From assembly GCA_026708185.1 (NCBI GenBank), contig JAPOVK010000034.1:124001-188000 (forward strand): DNA of 64,000 bases. Direction: 5' to 3'. The position numbers were made by a program, and so were the translations under genes. The notes beneath the pieces are model-generated. The model ran no database searches and was not told where the DNA came from. It saw only the letters and a list, made by a program, of their open reading frames with translations. Every line of letters begins with the position of its first letter. Within the stretch, counting starts at the first letter, position 1. The stretch comes from Gammaproteobacteria bacterium (GTDB lineage Bacteria > Pseudomonadota > Gammaproteobacteria > Pseudomonadales > Azotimanducaceae). Below are positions 35,576 through 43,481 of the stretch, one piece after another.

Positions 35576-36804
35576 GACTCCTCCTGAACCCGGTCAAACC
35601 GGTGCAACTGGCGCCTAGGCACGAGAAGCGCGTTGCCGAGCATTCTGTATTCGCGGCCAGCCCGCCCCTGGCAGTGCTTGCGGATTTCGTTGAGCACGCG
35701 CGCCGCCACGGTTTCGCCCCAGAACCAGTCCTCCAGGCGAACCGGGTCCGTGGTCCCGCCCGGTTGCGCCGTTATGGACTCGTTGTAGTAGGCCTTCAAG
35801 TCCTCGCTCGCCATTTTCAGTGCGGCACCCAGCGATACGTCGGGCAGCGGATTGTCGGGCTCGCCGCCACGCGCGAACCCCGCGATGAAGTCGGCCACAG
35901 CCTCGGGAGTCAGACCCGTCGCGTCGGCCGTGGTGCGCCGCCTGCGCCACACGGCCTCGTCGTACCAGTTCCGCAACCCGTCCACCTCGGCCCGGAATGC
36001 GCGCAAGAGTTCGTCTTCAGCGTCGGCGGCGTCCGCGGCAAAGCGAACGGGGCAAGCCAGCGGCACATCCGGCGCGGCGCCGGTGGGTTCGTCGTCGGGA
36101 AAGTCCTCGAGTACCGGGCCTTCGGGGCGTTCCAGCAAGCCGAGGGCGGCCCGTAGTACGCGGGTTTGGAACACCGGGTTGCCGGGCGGACCCAGCGGTC
36201 GGCCCAGTTCGAACGGCACCCACAAGGCGCGCGGTGGCGCGATCCGTTCGGTATGGAGCCGGATCAGGCTGATCTGGGTCGTCGCGACGCCTTCCCGCTC
36301 AAGGTAGTGGCCGAGCGCGCCCACGGCACGCGTGCAGTTGGGTCAGACAGGAACCAGCAAGGCGGCATCGGCGCCCTCCTCGCGCATGATCCGCGCCAGG
36401 TCACGGGCCTGCGGCTCGAGGGCCAGAACGTCCGTCGCCCCCATGAACGAATAGTGGTGACGCGCCAAGCTGCCAATGTCTCCCGACGCGCACATTTCAC
36501 GCAGCCGGTCGAGCGGAAACACCACGTTCCAGTCCTGCTGAAAGCCGGTGCGGTCGTAGTTGGTCGACATGTGGCTCATCACCAGGTCGGCGGCGGGGGT
36601 GTCCTCCGGGATCAGCCGGTAATCCGCGGCACGCAGAGCGAAAGGCCTGTCGTCCCGCCGATGCAGACCCGCGGTCGAGATCAAAGCGACCTTTCGACGC
36701 GCGAGCGGCGGACCGACCACCCAAGGCGAGGCGTCGAACTTCGGACATGCCATGTCCACATAGTGCTTGCGCAACGCGGGTGTCATGCTGTCGAGGCGGG
36801 CCAC
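35572..36804 (-). CDS. GrdB-family selenoprotein (glycine/sarcosine/betaine reductase B-like), UGA read as Sec
   Basis: Two collinear frames in the same phase are separated by a single TGA (36343-36345) and no other stop over 410 codons. Read through, residues 150-160 are LVPV-U-PNCTRAV. This matches the UxxCTR active site of GrdB-type reductases, with U154 and C157. The first half has TPALRKHYVDMACPKFDASP and MSHMSTNYDRTGFQQDWNVV; the second has EREGVATTQISLIRLHTERI, PPRALWVPFELGRPLG, and the homology runs straight across the TGA. Downstream bases can fold into a hairpin (36320-36342). It overlaps the VOC gene. An ordinary gene caller would split it in two. The reaction is unknown; the glycine reductase system itself is not here. 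Confidence 0.85.
36320..36342 (-). promoter_or_regulatory. Candidate bacterial SECIS hairpin
   Basis: Directly after the UGA the message reads CCCAACUGCACGCGUGCC then GUGGG. CCCA plus C pairs with G plus UGGG, and inside it GCA pairs with UGC around a CGCG loop. A stem-loop just 3' of the UGA is what SelB needs to insert selenocysteine. The apical loop is somewhat nearer the UGA than in E. coli fdhF. Confidence 0.45.
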
Positions 36805-36912
36805 GCGGAATCTCCCACAAGCGTCGGGGCAATCCTACTTGTCTCCAGAGCCGGTGCCCACGATGCTATGTACCGATATCACCACCCCCCAAAGGCTGTA
36901 CTGGCTCAACGC

Positions 36913-37806
36913 ATGAACGACCACGAGAAATACCTCTTCGACCTTCGCGGCTACATCGTCGTGAAGGGCGCACTGACACCCGCGCAGGTGGAGGACCTGT
37001 CCGAACGGCTGGAGGCGCGCCGCAAGGCCAAGGGCCGCTTAGGCTCCGACCGCACCATCTTCGGGGCGGAGGTGGGCCCCGCCTGGTCCGCGCCGTCGCT
37101 ATTGGAATGGGGCGGCACCTACATCGATCTCATCGACCTGCCTACCATAGCGCCGTACCTCGAGGTGCTGCTCGGGGTCGGCTACCGGTTGGACCATGAC
37201 TACATCAACGTGGTCAACGCCGAGCACCCGAGCAAGCTCTACCTGCACGGCGGGGGTCAAGGTGCGGGAGGGCCCAGGGACGTGGTCGGGCCGACCGACG
37301 GCGGCCAATGCTACTACCGCTACAACAACGGCCAGTTCTTCAATGGCCTGCTCACCGTCGCGTTCGAGCTCAATGACGTGACCCCGTCAAGCGGAGGCTT
37401 TGCGTGCGTCGCCGGCAGCCACAAGGGGAACTTCGCGCTCCCGGACGAGTGGCGGATCAGCGACAAGCAGGCCGACATCCCCGCGTGCGTCGATCGAGTC
37501 ACGGCCAAGTCGGGTGACGCCATCATCTTCACCGAGGCGTGCGCCCACGGCACGGTTCCTTGGGACGGAGGCGGCGAGCGGCGAACGATTTTCTACAAGT
37601 ACTGCCCGCATGCCGTGGCATGGGGTCCTTGCTACTACAACGCCGACCAATACGGTGACCTGACCGACAACCAACGCGCGATCCTGCACCCGCCAAGCGC
37701 GTTCGGGCCACACAGTCGTACGCTGGCGATTTGGCAGCGAGCCCAGGCGGAACAGGCCGAGCTAGTCAGGCTGCGCAAGGAGGTGGCGGAACTGAAAGGT
37801 GCCTAG
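36913..37806 (+). CDS. PhyH family protein 4 with HxG metal site (halogenase-like)
   Basis: A 297-residue PhyH-type protein: LFDLRGYIVVKGALTPAQVE opens it, GGFACVAGSHKGNFALP is the core loop and TEACAHGTVPW carries the distal His (H212), followed by GERRTIFYKY with the likely 2-oxoglutarate Arg. At the first metal site its neighbour 37851-38675 has LHAD, but here the aligned residues are LHGG (H112, G114). Loss of the carboxylate leaves an iron site open to chloride in known halogenases. A coiled tail (RAQAEQAELVRLRKEVAELK) ends it. The ATG 36913 was chosen by family alignment. Function is inference. Confidence 0.87.
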   Translation: MNDHEKYLFDLRGYIVVKGALTPAQVEDLSERLEARRKAKGRLGSDRTIFGAEVGPAWSAPSLLEWGGTYIDLIDLPTIAPYLEVLLGVGYRLDHDYINVVNAEHPSKLYLHGGGQGAGGPRDVVGPTDGGQCYYRYNNGQFFNGLLTVAFELNDVTPSSGGFACVAGSHKGNFALPDEWRISDKQADIPACVDRVTAKSGDAIIFTEACAHGTVPWDGGGERRTIFYKYCPHAVAWGPCYYNADQYGDLTDNQRAILHPPSAFGPHSRTLAIWQRAQAEQAELVRLRKEVAELKGA

Positions 37807-37850
37807 GCGAATCGCCTAGCGCAGACTCGGCGTGCACCGGCCGCGCACTG

Positions 37851-38675
37851 TCAGCTCGCCGCGGCTTCGAACTCCTCCGAGAACAGCGATGGGAAATGCG
37901 TGAGCGGCTCTCCTGGATCCGCAAGAAGCTGGCGCTGCCGCGGGCTCAGTTCGATCCCCTCCGGCGGCGTCACCCGGGTGCTGCCCCAACTCATGCTGGA
38001 CACGCAGTACTTGTAGAGCAGCGTGCGCCGTTCGTAGTCGCCGTCCCATCGCGCGGTGCCGTGGGTGAGCGCCTCGGTGAAGACCAGCAGGCTGCCCGCC
38101 GGCGCCTCGACGATCCGCACCCACGGACTGTCCTGGTGTGCCGCGTGGATGCCGCGCGGGATGCGGTACGAGCTCTTGTGGCTGCCCGGGATGCAGCAGA
38201 AGCCACCCACGTCCGGGCCGGTGTCGCGCAGGTTCCACGCGCCGACCATGAACCCGGCCTGCATGCGATTGTCGCGGAAGGGGAAGAACTCGCCCGGTCC
38301 GTTGCTGGCGTGCGGTGAACTGGCCCCGTAGTCCGCGTGCAGACGTCCGGCGGGCGATCCCTTGCGCATGTACATGCCGTAGAGGCGTTCGAGACGGAAG
38401 GCCTCGCCCAAGCGGAAACGCAGGATCGGCAGCAGGGCCGGGTGGTCCAGTAGGCGGGCGAACGGCTTGCCCCATTGCAGGAAGCCTGACCCGGTCTGCC
38501 GGGCCGCGCCCGCAGCCGACCCGAAGCGCGGAAAGTTGTCCGGCGGCGCGGGTAGGTCCTGGGCGTCGATCAAGGCGTTGAGTTCGGCGACTTCGACCGC
38601 GCTCAAGACGTCCTTGATGACCATGTAGCCGTTCAGATCGAACAGGTACTGCTGTTCCTCGAGTTCCGCGTCCAC
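37851..38675 (-). CDS. Phytanoyl-CoA dioxygenase (PhyH) family protein 5
   Basis: A 274-residue PhyH member in the same subfamily as the gene at 36913, with which it converges. The metal site is normal: RLHADYG (H113, D115), then GGFCCIPGSHKSSYRIPRG and TEALTHGTARW with the distal His, and ERRTLLYKY. The start is a GTG at 38675 with a very strong AAGGAGG site seven bases upstream; the much longer frame into the GST gene is a shadow. It is 11 bases downstream of the GST gene, so probably in its operon. Confidence 0.9.
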   Translation of the reverse strand: MDAELEEQQYLFDLNGYMVIKDVLSAVEVAELNALIDAQDLPAPPDNFPRFGSAAGAARQTGSGFLQWGKPFARLLDHPALLPILRFRLGEAFRLERLYGMYMRKGSPAGRLHADYGASSPHASNGPGEFFPFRDNRMQAGFMVGAWNLRDTGPDVGGFCCIPGSHKSSYRIPRGIHAAHQDSPWVRIVEAPAGSLLVFTEALTHGTARWDGDYERRTLLYKYCVSSMSWGSTRVTPPEGIELSPRQRQLLADPGEPLTHFPSLFSEEFEAAAS

Positions 38676-38686
38676 GATTCCCTCCT

Positions 38687-39307
38687 TCAGCCCGCGTCCC
38701 GGGCCACCTGGAAGCCCGGTCGCTCGCTCAGCCGGTTGTAGTACGCCAGCGTTCGCGGGTAGTCGTCCGTCAGCACGCCGAAGTTCGACGCGAGGAGCAG
38801 CGAATAGCCCGTCATGATGTCGGCATAGGTGAACGCATCGCCGACCAGGTAGGACGACTCGGCGAGCGCTTCCTCGATGGCCGCGATGCAGATGCGTGCC
38901 CGATCCTTGCAGTCCTCGATGACGAAGTCGACGAGACCGCCTTCCGGCGCGACACGGTTGTGGTTGACGATCTCGCCCAACGGTCGCGCAAAGGTGGCCT
39001 CGGCGAACCAGGACCATTGCCGGCAGAGGGCGCTCGCCGACGTGCCGGGCTCCGGTGCCAGGCGGCCTTCGCCGTAGCGCTCGAGCAGGAAATCCACCAT
39101 GGCGCCGGACTCGAACATGGTCAGGTCGCCGTGCACCATCACGGGGACCTTGCCGGTCGGGCTCTTGCTGCGCCACTCTGCACTGGTCCGGTAGGCGGGC
39201 GAGAAGTCGATCACCTCCACCCGGTAAGGCAGGCCGAGTTCCTCGCAGAGCCAGATCGCGCGGGCCCCACGCGTCCCCTTGACGTGAAAGATCGTTGGCG
39301 TCGTCAT
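38687..39307 (-). CDS. Glutathione S-transferase
   Basis: A 206-residue GST. The thioredoxin-like N-terminal domain has GTRGARAIWLCEELGLPYRV, SPTGKVPVMVHGDLTMFESG (cis-Pro and the glutathione-binding ESGA), and the C-terminal helical domain has YLVGDAFTYADIMTGYSLLL. It follows the enoyl-CoA hydratase gene on the same strand with a 12-base gap. It probably conjugates or reduces an electrophilic intermediate of the local catabolic genes. Confidence 0.92.
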   Translation of the reverse strand: MTTPTIFHVKGTRGARAIWLCEELGLPYRVEVIDFSPAYRTSAEWRSKSPTGKVPVMVHGDLTMFESGAMVDFLLERYGEGRLAPEPGTSASALCRQWSWFAEATFARPLGEIVNHNRVAPEGGLVDFVIEDCKDRARICIAAIEEALAESSYLVGDAFTYADIMTGYSLLLASNFGVLTDDYPRTLAYYNRLSERPGFQVARDAG

Positions 39308-39318
39308 CGTGGTAAGTC

Positions 39319-40110
39319 CTACTGCTGGTTGAAGTTCGGTTCGCGCTTGGCGAGGAACGCGGACACCGCCTCGGCATGGTCCGGCAGCCGACGCGCGATC
39401 TGGTCGCGCAAGCCTTCCCGCTCCATGACCGCGTCGAGGTCGTCCTCCATCGGATTCTTGCGCAGCAGTTCCTTGATCATCATCACCGCCCGCGTCGGGT
39501 TGTTGGCGATCTCCTCGGCCTTGGCAAGCGCGGTCGGCATCAGTTCATCGGGCTCCGTCACCGCGGTCACCAAGCCCATGCGGTGCGCCTCGTCGGCCGG
39601 CACCATGCGGCCGGTCAGGCACATGTCCGTGGCGTTGCCGAGACCGATGAGCTGCGCGAGCAGGTGCGTCGAGCCGAGTTCCGGCATCAGGCCCATCTTG
39701 ATGAAGCGGATGCTCAAGTTGGCGTTGGTCGAGGCGATGCGGACGTCGCAGGGCAGGATCATGGTCAGCCCAACACCCACGGCGTAGCCGTTGATCGCGG
39801 CGATCGTCGGCTTCGAGCTGCGGATGGTGTGGGTCATGTTGTGACCGCCGCGGGCGAGCGACTCTCCCTCGCCCTTCTTGTTGGTCTCCACGCGTTCGGC
39901 GAAGTTGCCGATGTCCGCACCTGCGCAGAAGGCCCGGCCTTCGCCGGTGAAGACGATCGCGCCGATGCCGTCGTCGGCGTTCCAGGCCGCGAGCTGGTCG
40001 ACGATCTCCCGCGACATCGTGTCGGTCCAGGCGTTCAGCCGGTGCGGGCGGTTGAGGCGGATGATGCCGACCCGGCCCTGGGTTTCAGTCAGGATCTCTT
40101 CGTATGCCAT
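39319..40110 (-). CDS. Enoyl-CoA hydratase/isomerase
   Basis: A 263-residue crotonase-fold enzyme, acting on acyl-CoA double bonds. RVGIIRLNRPHRLNAW opens it, FTGEGRAFCAGADIGNF gives the first oxyanion-hole loop, and PTIAAINGYAVGVGLTMILP the second. The C-terminal KREPNF closes it. The ATG at 40110 fits the family; upstream codons are noise. It lies between the CoA-transferase and GST genes in one same-strand run. Confidence 0.93.
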   Translation of the reverse strand: MAYEEILTETQGRVGIIRLNRPHRLNAWTDTMSREIVDQLAAWNADDGIGAIVFTGEGRAFCAGADIGNFAERVETNKKGEGESLARGGHNMTHTIRSSKPTIAAINGYAVGVGLTMILPCDVRIASTNANLSIRFIKMGLMPELGSTHLLAQLIGLGNATDMCLTGRMVPADEAHRMGLVTAVTEPDELMPTALAKAEEIANNPTRAVMMIKELLRKNPMEDDLDAVMEREGLRDQIARRLPDHAEAVSAFLAKREPNFNQQ

Positions 40111-40138
40111 GTCGTCTCCTTTATGTGCAGTTCGTTCG

Positions 40139-41329
40139 TCAGATCGTGCCCTGTTTTCGCAAGGCGTCCATTTCGTCGGCCTCAATGCCAATCTCGCGCA
40201 GTACGTCCTCGGTATGCTCGCCCAGGGATGGCGCCTCGACACCGGGCGACAGCGGCGTGGCACCCATGCGGATCGGCGTGCCGACAACGCGTTGCGTTAG
40301 GCCCGCGTCATCGGCCACCTCGGCCAAGTAGCCGTTCTCCCATATGCCGGGATCCGCGGCGGCCGCCGCATAGTCCTGAACCGGCGCGTAGCGCACACCG
40401 GCCTCGCCGAGTACGGCGCCCCACGCCGCCGTCGTGCGGGTCCTGAAGGTTGCCGCGAGTTCTCCCTTGAACCAGGCGAGATCTTCGGGCGGCATCGCGA
40501 TGCCCTTCAGCCGCTCATCCAACGCCAAATCCGGCCGCTCGATGGCGACAAAGAACCCGTCGCGGGCATGCGGCGGCACGCCGACCAGGCCGATCCAGCC
40601 GTCAGCCGTCTCGAAGATGCCGTAGGCTGCCTTGATCATCGGATGGCCGAAGTTGGCACGCCCCGGGACACGGTCGGTCAGGAGAAAGTGGGTGTACTCG
40701 GTCGCCTGGGCCCAGATCTGGCCGCCGAGCAGGGAGACGTCGACGCGTTGACCTCGGCCGCTCGTTGATCGGGCGTGCAGGGCCGCCAGGATGCCGGCTA
40801 CCATGTTGAGCGAGCCGACGTGGTCCGCGATGAACACGCCCACCGGCGTCGGCGGGTCGCCGTCCCGCCCCGTCGTGCTGATTAGTCCTCCTGCGGCCTG
40901 CCCCGCAAGGTCAGCGCCCTTGCGCTCGGCGTCCGGACCGAGGGGACCGAAGGTGCTGCCCTGGGCGCAGATGATCCCGTCGTTGATCTCGACCAGATCC
41001 TCGTAGGCCAAGCCCCAGTTTTCGAGCGTTCCCGGCATGAAGTTGCTGACGAAGACGTCCGCCGTGCGAACGAGCGCCTTGAAGATGTCGGCGCCGCGGG
41101 CTTGGCGCAGATCCAGGGAGACGCTGCGCTTGCCGCGGTTGCAGGCCGTGAAAACGGCGCTGCGCGGGTCGTCCGGGGCCACCGTGATGTAGCGGCTCTG
41201 GTCACCGACCCCCGGCAACTCGATCTTGATCACGTCCGCGCCCATGTCGCCGAGCAACGCTGCAGCCTGCGGGCCCTGGATCAAGAGTCCTGCCTCCAGC
41301 ACACGGACGCCGTCGAGTGGGCCCGGCAT
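40139..41329 (-). CDS. CaiB/BaiF-family (class III) CoA-transferase
   Basis: A 396-residue CoA-transferase that moves CoA between carboxylic acids. It begins PLDGVRVLEAGLLIQGPQAA with LLGDMGADVIKIELPGVGD, keeps NRGKRSVSLDL and ADVFVSNFMPGTLENWGL, and the D in RKGADLAGQAAGG fits the catalytic Asp. The protein ends with PSLGEHTEDVLREIGIEADE. It heads, with the amidohydrolase 14 bases upstream, a run toward enoyl-CoA hydratase and GST, which suggests activation and breakdown of an organic acid. Confidence 0.93.
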   Translation of the reverse strand: MPGPLDGVRVLEAGLLIQGPQAAALLGDMGADVIKIELPGVGDQSRYITVAPDDPRSAVFTACNRGKRSVSLDLRQARGADIFKALVRTADVFVSNFMPGTLENWGLAYEDLVEINDGIICAQGSTFGPLGPDAERKGADLAGQAAGGLISTTGRDGDPPTPVGVFIADHVGSLNMVAGILAALHARSTSGRGQRVDVSLLGGQIWAQATEYTHFLLTDRVPGRANFGHPMIKAAYGIFETADGWIGLVGVPPHARDGFFVAIERPDLALDERLKGIAMPPEDLAWFKGELAATFRTRTTAAWGAVLGEAGVRYAPVQDYAAAAADPGIWENGYLAEVADDAGLTQRVVGTPIRMGATPLSPGVEAPSLGEHTEDVLREIGIEADEMDALRKQGTI

Positions 41330-41342
41330 GGCGTCTTGAGAC

Positions 41343-42353
41343 CTAGATCCGGTACACGCGCGCCGCCGTGCCGTAGAACATCGCGTCCTTCTCGTCTTCG
41401 GAGAAGTCGGCCACGATCTTCTTCATGCCATTCCACATCACATGGTAGGAAATCGACAGGCGATCGACGGGGAAGTTGCTCTCAAACATGCAACGGTCAG
41501 GGCCGAAGCACTCGATCGTATGCAGGTAGTAGCGCCGCTGCGCTGCGACGAACTCGTCCGACGTCGGCGGCTGTTCACGCCGCTCCCATCCGAACCCGTT
41601 ATCGGGCATGGCGAGGCCGCCGAGCTTGGCGACGACGTTCGGGCAACCGGCGATGGCCGCGATGTCGTCCTTCCACTGCGCGAAGATCTCCTCCTGCCTC
41701 CCGGCGTAGGCGCCGACGCCGAGCGGCGTGCCGAAGTGGTCGAGGATCATCGTCGTGTCCGGAACGGCTTGGGCCAGCGCGAGATAGTCCCGGTTCTGGT
41801 GGAAGAAGTGCCAGGTGTCGTAGGTGTAGCCAAGACGCCCTAGCGTCCGCACGCCGGTGCGGAACCTTCCCTCGCCGTAGGGGCACGGCCGGCCACGGCC
41901 AGCGTTGGTCAGCGTCCCCGTGGTGTCGTAGGGCCCCGCGTGCCGAATGCCTCGGAACAGACCTTGCCCGGCCGCTTCGTGTGCCTCGAGCACCTCCTGG
42001 ACGTCCTCGCCGAGGAGCATGTCGGCATGGCTCACGATCCCCGCGATGGTGGCCGTCCCCTCCCGCGTCGCGCTCATCGCGGCGACCCCCGCGACGAACT
42101 CGGTCTCGCCGACGGGCTTGAGGTGCTCCGGACCTTCCTGCCGATAGCCGGACCGGCAATCGATGAACACGGTCTTCTCGATGTTGTGGCCGGACTCGGT
42201 GTCCGCCCACAGGTCCTCGAGCACGTAGGTTCCCCACATGGACGTGGTTTCCCAGAGGTGATGGTGGGGATCGATGATGGGGCGTTCGGGATCGATGATC
42301 TCTTCGCGGACGGCGGCGTACCACTCCTCGGTGTTTGGCGTTGGCATCGGCAT
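41343..42353 (-). CDS. Amidohydrolase-family (TIM-barrel) protein
   Basis: A 336-residue amidohydrolase-2 type protein. The metal motif IIDPHHHLWE is near residue 27, the second region is TMILDHFGTPLGVG, and DRCMFESNFPVDRLS near the end carries the last Asp-type ligand position. Such enzymes hydrolyse lactones or decarboxylate aromatic acids. It is transcribed with the CoA-transferase that follows. Starts at 42353 and 42347 are both ATG; I use the first. Confidence 0.9.
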   Translation of the reverse strand: MPMPTPNTEEWYAAVREEIIDPERPIIDPHHHLWETTSMWGTYVLEDLWADTESGHNIEKTVFIDCRSGYRQEGPEHLKPVGETEFVAGVAAMSATREGTATIAGIVSHADMLLGEDVQEVLEAHEAAGQGLFRGIRHAGPYDTTGTLTNAGRGRPCPYGEGRFRTGVRTLGRLGYTYDTWHFFHQNRDYLALAQAVPDTTMILDHFGTPLGVGAYAGRQEEIFAQWKDDIAAIAGCPNVVAKLGGLAMPDNGFGWERREQPPTSDEFVAAQRRYYLHTIECFGPDRCMFESNFPVDRLSISYHVMWNGMKKIVADFSEDEKDAMFYGTAARVYRI

Positions 42354-42501
42354 CCCTTAAGCGTAACCGTGCCATTGTCGCCCATCCTCGTGGCCCGCAC
42401 AAAGCGCTGCGCCGTTCGTACCAGCAGCTTCCGGGCGTCTCCCGCGTGTCGCGCAACGCGGTAGACTCCGCCCGGGTCGGATCTGTCCTCGAAAACGGAC
42501 C

Positions 42502-42891
42502 ATGCGTATAAGCCGCTTCCATACGACAGCCGCAGGCGGTTCCGCCTTCGACGACGTCGAGATCGCCGTCGGGGTGGCGGCAACGGATGCCTGGGGCAAC
42601 GAGCTCAAGCATGGCGCCGTCTTCGCTTCCCCGGCCGTGCGGGTATTCGAGGCACCCGTCGGCGCCTTCCAGGATTGGCACAATGCGCCGCGGCGGCAGC
42701 TCTGCGTGATGTTGAAAGGCATATGGGAAGTCGGCACCACCGATGGCGAGAAGCGACGTTGGGGGCCTGGCGAGATGTTCCTGCCGGACGACGTCGAAGG
42801 CCGTGGCCACACGAGCGAAGTGATCGAGGGCCCGGTACGCATCCTTTTCGTGCCCCTGCCCGACGAACTCGACTTGGGCGACTTAGGCTGA
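42502..42891 (+). CDS. Cupin-fold protein
   Basis: A 129-residue single-domain cupin. FQDWHNAPRRQLCVMLKGIW is motif 1, with GPGEMFLPDD as motif 2 and GRGHTSEV with a His for the metal. It starts at the ATG 42502. It is divergent from the amidohydrolase and three bases before the TPR gene, so those two are probably co-transcribed. The substrate is unknown. Confidence 0.8.
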   Translation: MRISRFHTTAAGGSAFDDVEIAVGVAATDAWGNELKHGAVFASPAVRVFEAPVGAFQDWHNAPRRQLCVMLKGIWEVGTTDGEKRRWGPGEMFLPDDVEGRGHTSEVIEGPVRILFVPLPDELDLGDLG

Positions 42892-42894
42892 GCC

Positions 42895-43443
42895 ATGTTC
42901 GACCCGATCGCTTCGCGCATCGACCTGGTCCTGGCGGCGATGAACTCGTCGCTGCCAACGGACACGCCGGAGCTCGATGTCCTCTTCGAGCGGTTGCGCA
43001 CAACCACCGACAAGGGCGCGCGCAGCGAAGTCGAACAGCGAATCTGGGCCATCTGGTGTTCGCACGAGGACACCGTCGCTGCCACGTCGATGAAGAACGT
43101 CATGGACTCCTTCGAGGCTGGCGACCTCGAGGACGCCGGGCAGACTCTCGATACCCTGATCGACCGTTGGCCTCGCTGGGCGGAGGCGTGGAACAAGCGC
43201 GCCACACTGCGCTTCGCCCGTGAACACGATGCCGAGAGCCTGGACGACATAGCTCGCACGCTCGAACTCGAGCCGCGGCATTTCGGCGCGCTGAGCGGCT
43301 TCGGCCAGATCTGCCTGCGCGCAGGCGACTACACGTCGGCCCTACTCGCCTTCGAACGCGTGCTCGTCATCGATCCCAACCTGCCCGAGGTGCACAAGGC
43401 CGTCGAACTGCTGCGCAAGCAGGCCCAGCCGACGATCCACTGA
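42895..43443 (+). CDS. TPR-repeat protein
   Basis: A 182-residue soluble helical protein. The last 100 residues fit tetratricopeptide repeats: WPRWAEAWNKRATLRFAREH, ESLDDIARTLELEPRHFGAL and AGDYTSALLAFERVLVIDPN. The N-terminal 75 residues (LDVLFERLRTTTDKGARSEV) are helical but unlike a TPR. No signal peptide is seen. It would act as a protein-protein scaffold; no partner is evident. Confidence 0.82.
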   Translation: MFDPIASRIDLVLAAMNSSLPTDTPELDVLFERLRTTTDKGARSEVEQRIWAIWCSHEDTVAATSMKNVMDSFEAGDLEDAGQTLDTLIDRWPRWAEAWNKRATLRFAREHDAESLDDIARTLELEPRHFGALSGFGQICLRAGDYTSALLAFERVLVIDPNLPEVHKAVELLRKQAQPTIH

Positions 43444-43481
43444 CCGGAGGTTTGGGGCACGGCTTCGACGTGCCGTTGCCG

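Noticed and set aside
37851-39377. A 508-codon frame covering PhyH 5 and the GST region
   Set aside because: The N-terminal part is an off-frame reading of the GST gene; the GTG at 38675 has an excellent SD.
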